Positions 18,404 through 27,699 of a stretch of 43,178 nt of DNA are shown piece after piece. Source of the stretch: CAYJPV01 sp964396055. GTDB taxonomy: Bacteria; Acidobacteriota; Vicinamibacteria; Vicinamibacterales; JAKQTR01. The notes beneath the pieces were generated by a model, which was given only the letters and a program-made list of their open reading frames with translations, was not told the DNA's origin and did no database searches. The stretch lies in the NCBI GenBank assembly GCA_964396055.1, contig CAYNDV010000025.1, positions 1 through 43,178 of the forward strand, written 5' to 3'. Numbering within the stretch: the first letter of the stretch is position 1; each line of letters starts with the position of its first letter. A program made the translations under genes and the position numbers.

Positions 18404-19453
18404 ATGAAAGCGATCACGGTCGAACCCCACGTCCCGGGCAGCGCACGCCTCGAGGAGGTTCCCGAACCCGACCCACGCGACGGGTCGGTCCTCGTGGAGG
18501 CCGTCGCCGTCGGCGTCTGCGGCACGGACGTCGAAATCGTCGAGGGCAAGTACGGCTGGGCCCCCGAGGGCCGGACGCGGCTGGTGCTCGGCCACGAGTC
18601 GCTCGGCCGCGTCATCGATCCGGGCCCGGCCGTCGGGCTTCAGAAGGGCGACCTGGTGGCCGGCATCGTCCGGCGCCCGGACGCCGTGCCGTGCCCGAGC
18701 TGCGCGGTCGGCGAGTGGGACATGTGCCGCAACGGCCAGTACACCGAGCGCGGCATCAAGCAGATCGACGGCTTCATGTCCGAGCGCTGGCGGATCGAGC
18801 CCCAGTACGCCGTCAAGGTCGATGGCGCCCTCGGGCTCCTGGGCGTGCTGCTCGAGCCGACGACCGTCGTGACCAAGGCGTGGGAACAGGTCAGCGCCGT
18901 TGGCCAGCGGGCCTTCTGGGAGCCGGAGACCGTGCTCGTCACGGGCGCGGGGCCCATCGGCCTGCTCGCAGCCCTCATCGCCACACAGCACGGGTTCGAC
19001 GTCCACGTGCTCGACCGGGTCGACTCGGGGCCCAAACCCGGCCTCGTCCGCGCGCTGGGCGCGACGTACCACTCGGGGACTGTCCCGGACATCGGCGTCC
19101 AGCCCGACGTGATCATCGAATGCACGGGCGTCGGGCAGCTCATCGCGGACTCGATTCAGGCCGTCGCGCCGGGCGGCGTCGTCTGCCTCACGGGCGTCGG
19201 GTCCGGCGGGCGAACGCTCGGCCTCCCGACCGCCGATGTCGCGTCCCGCGTCGTCCTGCGCAACAACGTCGTGGTCGGGAGCGTCAACGCCAACAAGCGG
19301 CACTGGTACAAGGCCGGACAGGCGCTGGCTAAGGCCGACCGCGACTGGCTGGCACGCCTGGTGACCCGGCGCGTGGCGCCCGAGCACTTCATGCGCGCCC
19401 TCCAGCGCGAGCCGGACGACATCAAGGTGGTCATCCAGTTCGCCGAGGTCTGA
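18404..19453 (+). CDS. Zinc-dependent glucose 1-dehydrogenase-like enzyme (MDR superfamily)
   Basis: A 349-residue medium-chain dehydrogenase beginning MKAITVEPHVPGSARLEEVP. Catalytic zinc ligands are suggested by Cys in GVCGTDVEIVEG and His-Glu in LVLGHESLGRV. The lobe with CPSCAVGEWDMC carries the structural-zinc-type cysteines. TGAGPIGLLAALIA is the NAD(P) Rossmann loop. The overall pattern (RRPDAVPCPSC, NGQYTERGI, LLEPTTVVTKAW) follows the archaeal-type glucose dehydrogenase family, which oxidises aldoses such as glucose or galactose at C1 with NAD(P). Substrate is inferred from family only. It is followed after 29 bp by a small membrane-peptide ORF. Confidence 0.85.
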   Translation: MKAITVEPHVPGSARLEEVPEPDPRDGSVLVEAVAVGVCGTDVEIVEGKYGWAPEGRTRLVLGHESLGRVIDPGPAVGLQKGDLVAGIVRRPDAVPCPSCAVGEWDMCRNGQYTERGIKQIDGFMSERWRIEPQYAVKVDGALGLLGVLLEPTTVVTKAWEQVSAVGQRAFWEPETVLVTGAGPIGLLAALIATQHGFDVHVLDRVDSGPKPGLVRALGATYHSGTVPDIGVQPDVIIECTGVGQLIADSIQAVAPGGVVCLTGVGSGGRTLGLPTADVASRVVLRNNVVVGSVNANKRHWYKAGQALAKADRDWLARLVTRRVAPEHFMRALQREPDDIKVVIQFAEV

Positions 19454-19482
19454 CGTGGTGACCCCGGGTTGAGGGAGGACGA

Positions 19483-19626
19483 ATGGAGAACCTCATAGGG
19501 GCGTTCGTCCTTGCGAGCCTGGCTGCCGGCGGGATCGGCCTCGGCGTCGTCGTCCTTGCGGCGACTCGCCCGGCGCCGGAGGCCGCGGTGACTCACGTCG
19601 CGGGAAGCAGGAACGCGAAGACGTAG
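19483..19626 (+). CDS. Small single-helix membrane peptide (47 residues)
   Basis: An ATG preceded by GAGGGAGG with 5-bp spacing opens a 47-codon frame. The product is MENLIGAFVLASLAAGGIGL followed by six more hydrophobic residues (GVVVLA) and then a short polar tail rich in Ala, Pro and Thr, so one membrane-spanning helix is predicted. It lies 29 bp after the glucose dehydrogenase-like gene and could be its co-transcribed partner. Its last 34 bp overlap the 3' end of the convergent membrane-protein gene. No homologue is recognised. The strong ribosome site is the main support. Confidence 0.5.
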   Translation: MENLIGAFVLASLAAGGIGLGVVVLAATRPAPEAAVTHVAGSRNAKT

Positions 19627-20492
19627 ATCGCGATGACCACCAGGCCGAGCCCCGCGGAGACGACGGCCCCCCTGACCTTGCTGCGGACCTTGCGCGCCAG
19701 GCCCGCCTCGCCGCCGGGAACGACGTGCAGCGGCCGCATGATGCTGTCCGGATCGGGCTCGATCGCCTGCGTCGCCTCCGAGTGGATCCCGGCGACGTGC
19801 ACCTCGTCGCCAGTACGCAGCACCTTGTGCTTGAGCGTGCAGGACCTGATCTCCCGGTCCGTGTTCAGGCTCACGTCCATCCTGAAGCTGCCCGGACCAT
19901 CCGTGGTCTCGCGCCGGCTCAGGTTCCCGAACAGCCCGCCCGGCGCCCCGAGGTCGAGTGCGCGCAGGTAACGCTCCGCGCGCGCCACGGCACCGTCACC
20001 CGTGAGGGTCTGGAAGGGGATCTCGTAGAAGACCTCCTTGCCCGGCGGGACCAGCACGCCGAGCGCGCCCAGGGGCCCCTGGATCACGAACGGCGCGAGC
20101 GCGAAGCCCTCGTAGTCGATGACCGTGCCCTGCTTGCCGCCCCCGTGGTGCTCCACCACGTAGTGGTAACCCACGCACGGCTCACCGGTGAACGGAGCCT
20201 CGAGCAGCCGGCCGCGCGCCTCCACGATGCCGAACACGACGGCGCGCTCGCCGTCCCGGAGCCGGCGCCCCAGAGCCGCGCGCGCCGTGTCGACATCGGC
20301 CCGCGCCCGCCGGGCGTCGATCACATACAGGGCCGCGAACCAGAAGAAGAAGGCCGCGACCGGCGCGAGGGCCAGCCCCTCGGCCTCGGGATTGAAGACG
20401 AGCGTCGGGAAGGGCTCGCGGATCGAGAACAACACGAGACAGATCGCGAGCAGCGGAAGGTAGAGCGCCAGGCGAAGCAGACACCCCTTCAC
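19593..20492 (-). CDS. Membrane protein with GIDE-like domain
   Basis: A 299-residue protein starting at a GTG with AAGGAGG six bases upstream; the open frame extends 44 codons further without a signal. Two hydrophobic helices lie at the N-terminus (LALYLPLLAICLVLF and LALAPVAAFFFWFAALYV), and one at the C-terminus (VVSAGLGLVVIAIYVFAFLL). Between them, EARGRLLEAPFTGEPCVGYH and the following beta-rich segment resemble the GIDE domain, known from the mitochondrial E3 ligase MUL1 and from many bacterial membrane proteins that lack a RING finger. There is no RING here. The function of bacterial GIDE proteins is not established. The assignment rests on the G-x-L-x-(S/A)P-x-TG-x-x-CV-x-Y pattern. 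Confidence 0.6.
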   Translation of the reverse strand: MKGCLLRLALYLPLLAICLVLFSIREPFPTLVFNPEAEGLALAPVAAFFFWFAALYVIDARRARADVDTARAALGRRLRDGERAVVFGIVEARGRLLEAPFTGEPCVGYHYVVEHHGGGKQGTVIDYEGFALAPFVIQGPLGALGVLVPPGKEVFYEIPFQTLTGDGAVARAERYLRALDLGAPGGLFGNLSRRETTDGPGSFRMDVSLNTDREIRSCTLKHKVLRTGDEVHVAGIHSEATQAIEPDPDSIMRPLHVVPGGEAGLARKVRSKVRGAVVSAGLGLVVIAIYVFAFLLPAT

Positions 20493-20566
20493 AGGCCGCC
20501 TCCTTCCCCAGGCACGAGGCACGCGACGAGGCGCCCGCCATCGGCCTGGTCGACCCGATCGCCCCT

Positions 20567-21238
20567 CTACTTCAGCGTGATCGTCGCGGCGGCCGTCCCC
20601 GGGAAGGGGAACGCCGCGTTGCACGACGACACGACGAGCGTCGCCCGCAAGGCCTGTCCTGCCTTCAGCCCGAGCGCCGCCAGCGGCACGCGCAGGCGCA
20701 TCGTCGTGGCAGCGGGGGGCTTCACCCAGTCAGCCCTTGTGAAGGTGCCGCCAACCTCGAATTCCCACTGGGGGCTCACGCCGTCGGGCAGTTCGGCCGC
20801 GTCCTCGCCACGGCGGACGGTGGCGTCGAGCATCGGACCGTTGATCCACCCGCCCTGCGCGTCCCGGGCCAGCGACGTCGAGATCTCGCTGGCTTCCAGC
20901 GACCACTCCGCCCCCTGCGCTCCGGGCTCGAACATGGGATCGCCCTTCAGTCCGGTCTTCGGGTTCGCGTCCACGTCGAGGAAGATCCGGACGGCCGCAC
21001 TCGTCGGCTTGGTGCCGTTCGCGTCGAACCCGCCCAGATAGGATCGGATGGGCTTCGGATAGGTCACAACCGCCGCCAGGTCGGACCCAACGACCCTCAC
21101 CGAGGCCGTCACGACGCCCAGCTTCGCGCAGGTCACCGACAGGGACGGCTGCGCGGCGGCGCCCCCTGGCGACGCGATCACCAACCACAGCGACGCGAAC
21201 GCGGCGACGGCCGCACAGCCCCGAGCGTGTACAGTCAT
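20567..21238 (-). CDS. Exported protein of unknown function
   Basis: A 223-residue product starting at an ATG with AAGGAG upstream and opening a signal peptide (MTVHARGCAAVAAFASLWLV, cleavage near GAAAQ). The mature part is beta-rich, with an Asp-rich stretch VRIFLDVDANPKTGLKGDP that resembles calcium-coordinating loops or a carbohydrate-binding beta-sandwich. It has two cysteines far apart (VTCAKLG and VVSSCNAAF), which could form a disulfide. The pattern is like secreted CBM9/DOMON-type sandwich domains, but I cannot assign a family. It diverges from the DUF4395 gene, and a GIDE-like gene follows on the same strand after about 75 bp. Confidence 0.65.
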   Translation of the reverse strand: MTVHARGCAAVAAFASLWLVIASPGGAAAQPSLSVTCAKLGVVTASVRVVGSDLAAVVTYPKPIRSYLGGFDANGTKPTSAAVRIFLDVDANPKTGLKGDPMFEPGAQGAEWSLEASEISTSLARDAQGGWINGPMLDATVRRGEDAAELPDGVSPQWEFEVGGTFTRADWVKPPAATTMRLRVPLAALGLKAGQALRATLVVSSCNAAFPFPGTAAATITLK

Positions 21239-21380
21239 GCGGGCTCCTTGGAATGAGCCTGACAATACCACGACCCGGCATGACCGCCTCCCTGCAACTT
21301 CCAGGCCGCAGCTGCCGTCTAATCAGACTCAAGCACCTCGCAGAACGACTCGTGTCCGTTTCCCCCTGGAGGCCCGTGCC

Positions 21381-22022
21381 ATGCCCGGTGTCGTGCAGTT
21401 CGGTGAACAGGTCGACGGCTACCGTATTCCGGTCCTCAACGAACGCGAGATCCGCGCCGCCGCAGGCATCCTCTTCCTGATGATGTTCATCGCGATTGCG
21501 GGGGCGGTCACGAAAGGGAGCTTTCTGCTCCTGAAGTACGCCGTCGCCATCTTCCTGCCCGACATGCTCATCCGCGTCTTCGTCAATCCGCGCTACGCGC
21601 CCACGCTCATCGTCGGGCGCCTCATCGTGCGGAACCAGGTGCCCGAGTACGTGGGCGCGCCCCAGAAACGCTACGCCTGGATGCTCGGCGTCGTCCTGGG
21701 CGCCGTGATGTTCGTCCTGGTCAACGTGATGAACACCTTCAGCCCGATCACCGGTCTCATCTGCCTCGCCTGCCTGGTGTTCCTGTTCTTCGAGTCGGCG
21801 TTCGGCATCTGCCTGGGCTGCAAGCTGTACGCGTGGCGTTACGGAGCGCGGGCCCAGTACTGCCCGGGAGAAGTGTGCGAGATTGGCGCGCGCCACGACA
21901 TCCAGAAGACGTCGGCCGCGCAGATCCTCATCGCCCTCGGGTTCGTCGCCTACGTCGTGCTGCTGGTCGTCGTGTTCAACGACACATTCGCCGTGCGGCC
22001 GCACGCGTTGTTCGGCGGATAG
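21381..22022 (+). CDS. DUF4395 family membrane protein
   Basis: A 213-residue membrane protein whose ATG is preceded by GGAGG ten bases upstream. Hydrophobic segments include AAAGILFLMMFIAIAGAV, FLLLKYAVAIFLPDML, WMLGVVLGAVMFVLVNVM, ITGLICLACLVFLFFESAF and ILIALGFVAYVVLLVVVF. The family signature is the thiol motif FGICLGCKLY after the fourth segment. NEREIRAAAG near the N-terminus is also typical. DUF4395 proteins are often found near rhodanese or thioredoxin-like genes and may handle sulfur or thiols in the membrane. No such partner is adjacent here, so the role is unassigned. Confidence 0.82.
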   Translation: MPGVVQFGEQVDGYRIPVLNEREIRAAAGILFLMMFIAIAGAVTKGSFLLLKYAVAIFLPDMLIRVFVNPRYAPTLIVGRLIVRNQVPEYVGAPQKRYAWMLGVVLGAVMFVLVNVMNTFSPITGLICLACLVFLFFESAFGICLGCKLYAWRYGARAQYCPGEVCEIGARHDIQKTSAAQILIALGFVAYVVLLVVVFNDTFAVRPHALFGG

Positions 22023-22059
22023 AACGGCCGCACCGGCTCCGCCCGCACCGCTCGGATCG

Positions 22060-22770
22060 TCACCGCACGCGGCCGAGCAGGTAACTCACGGCCACCTCGA
22101 CGCGCAGCACCCGGGGGCCAAGCGACACGGGCACGAAGCCGCAGCGCTCGAAGAGCGCGATCTCGAACGGGACCCAGCCGCCGTCGGGGCCGATGGCCAG
22201 CACGACGGCACGGCCCGGCTCGACGCGAGTCAGTTCCGCCACCGCCGTTGGATGGGGCACGAACCGCGCCGACTCCCCCGCCCACGCGTCCAGTTCGTCC
22301 TCGACAAAGGGCCTGAACCGCTCTCGAATCTCGACGAGCGGCGGACGTGTGTCGCGCGCCTGCTCGAGGCCGAGGTCGATCAGGGCATCAAGGCTGGCGG
22401 CATCGAGAATGCTCGAGTCGAAGTAGCTCTTCTCGACCCGCGCGGCATTCACCAGCACTACCCGGTCCACGCCGAGCGACGCCACGGCCGGGATCACCCG
22501 CCGCAGCGCCTTGGGCCGCGGAATCGCCAGCACCAGCGACACGCCGGACCGGGGCGGCGGATCCGTATCGAGCGTCACGCGCAGCCGCAGGCCCTCGGGC
22601 CCCTCGGCCAGCACTTCACCCGTGCCGCAGCGACCGCCCCGCAGGCCGACGCGAAGCGTCTCGCCGGCCTGCACGCGCAGCACGGCCCGCGCATGCTCGT
22701 GGCGGCGCCCCGTCAGCAGCGCCATCCCATCGTCCGCCACCTCGCCCGGGGCCAGAAGCAGGAGATTCAC
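22060..22770 (-). CDS. rsmE: 16S rRNA (uracil-1498-N3)-methyltransferase
   Basis: A 236-residue SPOUT methyltransferase that modifies U1498 of 16S rRNA. The start is a GTG (encoding MNLLLLAPGEV), because the longer frame to 22860 adds an unrelated Arg-rich leader. The N-terminal PUA-like domain contains GRRHEHARAVLRVQAGE, the family's H-x-x-x-V-L-R-x-x-x-G pattern. The C-terminal knot has the diagnostic IGPDGGW and LGPRVLRVEVA, which bind S-adenosylmethionine. The middle segment RRVIPAVASLGVDRVVLVNA is also characteristic. Length is slightly below the usual 240-250. It is divergent from the small two-gene nucleotidyltransferase cassette and stands alone, not beside its frequent neighbour prmA. 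Confidence 0.93.
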   Translation of the reverse strand: MNLLLLAPGEVADDGMALLTGRRHEHARAVLRVQAGETLRVGLRGGRCGTGEVLAEGPEGLRLRVTLDTDPPPRSGVSLVLAIPRPKALRRVIPAVASLGVDRVVLVNAARVEKSYFDSSILDAASLDALIDLGLEQARDTRPPLVEIRERFRPFVEDELDAWAGESARFVPHPTAVAELTRVEPGRAVVLAIGPDGGWVPFEIALFERCGFVPVSLGPRVLRVEVAVSYLLGRVR

Positions 22771-22826
22771 GCCGTCAGTGTATCGCGCGGCCGGCCGCAC
22801 GCTGGCGTTTCCGGTAGAATGCCCCC

Positions 22827-23051
22827 ATGGACCCCAGTCGTGCTGCGTGGCGCGCCGCACGGATGACCGAGCGCCGCTTCGCCTCGCTGAGCGACGCTCA
22901 GCGGTCTGAGCGGAACGCCTGGACCTCCATCCCCCCTTCTGAGCGGATGGTCCTCGTATGGCACCTCAGCCGGGACCTGTGGTCCTGGCGTGGCGAGATC
23001 CCCGATGAACCAGGACTTTGTCGATCTGTTGCGGTCCTTCATCGTCCATGA
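22827..23051 (+). CDS. Small partner protein of a nucleotidyltransferase cassette
   Basis: A 74-residue protein. The core SERMVLVWHLSRDLWSWRGE followed by PDEPGLCRSV resembles small proteins I recognise as frequently encoded directly before minimal nucleotidyltransferase genes. The Trp-rich helix and the conserved G-E-x-x-x-E-P turn are the recurring parts. Its last 47 bp overlap the nucleotidyltransferase gene in another frame, so the two are translationally coupled. It starts 56 bp from the divergent rsmE gene; TAGAAT 10 bp before the ATG could be a -10 box but no -35 is seen. Function is unknown; a toxin-antitoxin-like partnership is inferred from arrangement. Confidence 0.65.
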   Translation: MDPSRAAWRAARMTERRFASLSDAQRSERNAWTSIPPSERMVLVWHLSRDLWSWRGEIPDEPGLCRSVAVLHRP

Positions 23052-23439
23052 GGTCCGGTTCATGGTGGTGGGCGCCTATGCCCTCGCCATCCACGGACGC
23101 CCGCGCGCAACCGGCGATCTCGACATCTGGGTCGATGCGACGCCGGACAACGCGGCCCGCGTCATCCGTGCCCTCGCGGCGTTCGGATCGCCGCTGCGTG
23201 ACGTCCGTGAGGATGACTTTGCGACGCCGGGCGTGGTGTACCAGATGGGGGTCCCGCCGGGCCGCATCGATGTGCTCACTCAACTGACCGGCGTCACGTT
23301 CGCCGAGGCCTGGCCGGGAAGAATCGAGCAGCGCGTGGCCAACCTGCTGGTGCCGGTCATCGGACGCGACGAGTTCGTCCGGAACAAGAGGGCGACCGGC
23401 CGCGCCAAGGACCTCGGCGATATCGAAGATCTGGATTGA
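23005..23439 (+). CDS. Minimal nucleotidyltransferase (MNT/DUF6036-like)
   Basis: A 144-residue protein starting MNQDFVDLLRSFIVHEV. The nucleotidyltransferase fold is shown by VVGAYALAIHGRPRATGDLD: a G-[AG]-x-A-x-x-x-x-G helix turn followed by the two metal Asp residues of DLDIWV. A third Asp is probable in GRIDVLTQLTG. The C-terminal RNKRATGRAKDLGDIEDL is the conserved K-x-x-x-x-R-x-K-D-x-x-D tail of this group. Such proteins are related to antitoxin-like MntA/AbiEi nucleotidyltransferases, and some modify partner toxins or tRNA. The preceding 74-residue gene overlaps it. The actual target is not known. Confidence 0.8.
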   Translation: MNQDFVDLLRSFIVHEVRFMVVGAYALAIHGRPRATGDLDIWVDATPDNAARVIRALAAFGSPLRDVREDDFATPGVVYQMGVPPGRIDVLTQLTGVTFAEAWPGRIEQRVANLLVPVIGRDEFVRNKRATGRAKDLGDIEDLD

Positions 23440-23444
23440 GAGAA

Positions 23445-23470
23445 CGCGGGCGGCCGGACGGCCGCCCGCG
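23445..23470. terminator. Bidirectional hairpin between convergent genes
   Basis: CGCGGGCGGCC (23445-23455) and GGCCGCCCGCG (23460-23470) form a perfect 11-bp stem with the loop GGAC. It sits between the nucleotidyltransferase stop and the stop of the convergent barrel gene. There is no T-run. Confidence 0.6.
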
Positions 23471-23487
23471 CGTCAGACATCAGGGCG

Positions 23488-24516
23488 TCACCGTCCGAAC
23501 TGCCACCCCATCGTCACGGTGAACTCGCCGCCGTGAGGCTCGGGACGATACCAGAGGTCGTCGGGGAAGCCGGTGTTCCAGTTCCACGCGCCAGCCAGGC
23601 CCAGTGTAAAGAGGGACCCGAGCCGGAAGTCGACACCGCCGCCGATCCGTCCGCCAAACGCCGTCGACACCCGCGTGCGCGACTCGCCGTGGTCCCAGTC
23701 GTGCCAGTCGTCCCAGTCTTCCCAGCCCCAGCCCGGTCCCCAGGCGCACCGGGAACCGCAGTCCGTCCAGGCCGAGTTGAAGCCGAAGACGGGCCCGACG
23801 CCCGCCGTGACGTACGGCTCCACGGCCCGGCTGGTCGTCAACCGGCGAACCGGATACCAGCGCGCGACCACCGGCAGGCTGACGAGACCCTGCGCGGTGC
23901 CCTGGTCGTCCCAGTGGCCGCTCCACCCCTCCGCCTGGCCGTATCCGGTCACCGCCAGGCCCACCGCGAAGTCGTTGCGCAGGAAGTGCAGGTATTCGAA
24001 CCCGAACGCCCCGTGCGCCGAGCCGCCGTAGTCCCAGTCATGGGGACCGTCGGACCAGCCGTCCGCCCATCCGCCAACGCGCACTTCGATGCGGTGCCTG
24101 GGATCCAGCGCGCGGGCGGGCGGCGGTGGGACAGGCAGGGCGCCCGCCGGCGGTCCTGGCGGAGGCGGCACTGCCTCAGGCATATCGACGCGCGGCGCCT
24201 CCAGCACGAACTTGTCGCCGTCGCCGATCTGGAAACGGACAACCGTCGGCGAAGCGGGCCCCAGCTTCACTTCGTACGCGCCCGGCTCCAGGGCCACCTC
24301 CAGCGGCCGGCCGGCGGGCTTGTCGAGTTCGACGACGAGCGTGCCCCGGCTGTCGAAGATCGCGACGCGCCCGTCGACGGCCGCCGCCAGCACGATGCCC
24401 GTGGCGATGCGCTGCTGCGCGGCAGCCGGCGCGGCAACAGGGTTGACGGGCTGCGCGGGCTCCTGCGGCGCGCCCAGGGAGAGAACGGAGAGTAACAGTG
24501 CGGTTGTGACGATCAT
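23488..24516 (-). CDS. Protease-free paralogue of the caspase-barrel protein (PEGA-like domain plus beta-barrel)
   Basis: A 342-residue exported protein; ATG with AAAGGA upstream, signal peptide MIVTTALLLSVLSLGAP. Residues about 38-95 (VDGRVAIFDSRGTLVVELDK, then AGRPLEVALEPGAYEVKLG) form a PEGA-like beta domain. A proline-rich linker follows, and about 145-342 look like an eight-stranded outer-membrane barrel (GFEYLHFLRNDFAVGLAV, LPVVARWYPVRRLTTSRAVE, GGRIGGGVDFRLG, ending GWQFGR). Each of these stretches has a close counterpart in the C-terminal half of the next gene upstream (VDGRFYVLDSRKRLVLEFHK, LEYLKFVRDDLALGGAM, LPFVVRWNPIRRVTSWRAAE, GGSLGGGVDIRVG). It therefore arose by partial duplication that lost the protease. 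It is the last gene of the sigma-caspase operon, 71 bp after the caspase stop. Confidence 0.75.
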   Translation of the reverse strand: MIVTTALLLSVLSLGAPQEPAQPVNPVAAPAAAQQRIATGIVLAAAVDGRVAIFDSRGTLVVELDKPAGRPLEVALEPGAYEVKLGPASPTVVRFQIGDGDKFVLEAPRVDMPEAVPPPPGPPAGALPVPPPPARALDPRHRIEVRVGGWADGWSDGPHDWDYGGSAHGAFGFEYLHFLRNDFAVGLAVTGYGQAEGWSGHWDDQGTAQGLVSLPVVARWYPVRRLTTSRAVEPYVTAGVGPVFGFNSAWTDCGSRCAWGPGWGWEDWDDWHDWDHGESRTRVSTAFGGRIGGGVDFRLGSLFTLGLAGAWNWNTGFPDDLWYRPEPHGGEFTVTMGWQFGR

Positions 24517-24587
24517 GGCCGATCCTTTCTCACGAAGGGAACCTGCGCGGTTCCTGCTTCTTGAGACACGCGAACCGGTCGCGAGTG

Positions 24588-26296
<1,709 letters not shown>

Positions 26297-26300
<4 letters not shown>

Positions 26301-27091
26301 CGTCGTTCGTCCTTCATCACGGGAAACGCCGCCTGGGACTGTCCCTGCGGCAACGCCAACGCCGCGGGCACGCGGCCGGCAACGGCCGCCGCGCGCAGCG
26401 CGGATCGGACAGGCCCCAAATCGAAAGGCGCATCGGCCGTCACGAGGTAGAACACCTCCCACCGCGGCGCGTCGTCGAGTTCGTAGGAGAAGTCCAGGAA
26501 CGCCGTGCCAGAGGGCTGCAGCGCGACCGCGCGGTCACCCGCTCGCGGAAGATGCTGCGACACGACGCCGCGGCCGTCGACCGAGAGGATCGCGCCGTGG
26601 GATCGACCCGCAGCGCGATAACCAATCCGGATCTGATCGCCTTGCCGCGCCACGGCCCCAGGCGCCAGTTCCTCGCTGCTCTGGCTCAACCGGCGATGCA
26701 GGACGAGCGACGGTTCGCCGCCCTTGATCGTGGTGTCGTCGCCGGCTGGACGGCCGAGCCACAGCGACACGCCCACGGCGGCCACGCACACGCAGGTGGC
26801 GACCACGCTCGCCGGCGCCAGCCAGGCGACCCGACGACGCGCCGGCACCGGGGCGGGCGGCGCGTCACGCCTGACCCGCTCGCGGATTCGGCGCGCCATC
26901 GCCGGCGGCTCGAACGCCGCCTGGATGTCCCGGCTGGACGACTCCAGCTGCGCCAGCCGGCGCTGCAACTCCGGGTCGGCAGCAACCCGGGCAGCGAACG
27001 CCCGCAGTTCGTCCGGCGGAAGCTCGCCCAGGCGGTACCGCTCCAGGCGCAGGTCGGAGACGGCGGCAGGGTGCGTCTCCTGTGTACTCAT
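26297..27091 (-). CDS. Single-pass anti-sigma-like regulator (ActD/DUF4384-like)
   Basis: A 264-residue protein starting MSTQETHPAAVSDLRLERYR. The cytoplasmic part (1-87) is helical with LRLERYRLGELPPDELRAFA, an opening I associate with ActD-like proteins of myxobacteria. One membrane helix spans about 88-112 (VAWLAPASVVATCVCVAAVG). The outer part (about 120-264) is beta-rich, with GDQIRIGYRAAGRSHGAILS and RAVALQPSGTAFLDFSYELD, resembling DUF4384-type sensor domains. There is no HxxxCxxC zinc anti-sigma motif. Location supports an anti-sigma role: its ATG overlaps the sigma-factor stop (ATGA) and its TGA overlaps the caspase start. It could hold the sigma factor at the membrane and release it on an external signal, but this is inferred. 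Confidence 0.72.
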
Positions 27092-27573
27092 GACGCCTCC
27101 AGTTCCACGAGCGTGGCCCGCAGCGCACGCAGGCGCTTGCGCACGCCGGACACGGACATGCCCACTTCGCCGGCCACTTCTTCGAGCGTCAGGCCGTCGA
27201 CGAAGTGCAGCGTCGCGATCACCCGGGTGGATTCCTGGTGCCGTCCGAACAGGCGGTTGAGCACCGACCGGGCGTGCACGGCCGGCCCCGGGTCGTCGAG
27301 GCGGGCAATGCCGATCAGCACCTCGTCGCCCGGCAGGTCCGGCCAATGCCGGCGATCGCGGATACGGTTGAGGCAGAGGTTCGTCGCGATCCGGTAGATC
27401 AGGCTCGACGGAAAGCGGACATCGGCCACGCCCCGCCGGAGCAGCTGGACGAAGACGTCCTGGCACACGTCCAGGGCCTCATCCTCGTCACGCAGCAGCT
27501 GGCGACACCGGCGCAGCACGAGGGGCCCGTACCGGTCCCACAGCTGTTCGAGATCGGGCGACGTCTCCGCCAT
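27088..27573 (-). CDS. ECF-type RNA polymerase sigma factor
   Basis: A 161-residue protein with only the two domains typical of ECF sigma factors. Region 2 (about 10-75) contains EDEALDVCQDVFVQLLRRG, then FPSSLIYRIATNLCLNRIRD, the -10-binding helix pattern. Region 4 (about 105-155) contains TLHFVDGLTLEEVAGEVGMS and the recognition helix VSGVRKRLRALRATL. The ATG is preceded by AGGTG; a GTG two codons earlier is possible. It is first in a minus-strand operon with the anti-sigma-like, caspase and barrel genes, with ATGA overlap to the next. Its targets are unknown; autoregulation is likely in such operons. Confidence 0.88.
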   Translation of the reverse strand: MAETSPDLEQLWDRYGPLVLRRCRQLLRDEDEALDVCQDVFVQLLRRGVADVRFPSSLIYRIATNLCLNRIRDRRHWPDLPGDEVLIGIARLDDPGPAVHARSVLNRLFGRHQESTRVIATLHFVDGLTLEEVAGEVGMSVSGVRKRLRALRATLVELEAS

Positions 27574-27584
27574 GCACACCTATG

Positions 27585-27609
27585 GACACTGGAGGGGGGA
27601 CGAAGTGTC
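27585..27609. promoter_or_regulatory. Inverted repeat GACACT-N13-AGTGTC before the sigma-caspase operon
   Basis: GACACT (27585-27590) and AGTGTC (27604-27609) are perfect 6-bp inverted arms separated by 13 bp. They start 12 bp before the ATG of the sigma factor. The position suits an operator or promoter-overlapping site. Short arms and no experimental parallel keep confidence low. Confidence 0.3.
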
Positions 27610-27660
27610 ACTCGGATCATCGCCGCCCGGGCGCGGCGTGGACGTGCGGGCGAGGCGGCC

Positions 27661-27689
27661 GGCCCCGGCGTCGTCGGCACGCCGGGGCC
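27661..27689. terminator. Hairpin after the NTF2-like lipoprotein gene
   Basis: GGCCCCGGCGT (27661-27671) and ACGCCGGGGCC (27679-27689) form a perfect 11-bp stem with the loop CGTCGGC. It lies 11 bp past the stop of the minus-strand lipoprotein gene and before the sigma-factor operon. It has no T-run. It would separate the two transcription units. Confidence 0.55.
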
Positions 27690-27699
27690 GGGCCGCGTG

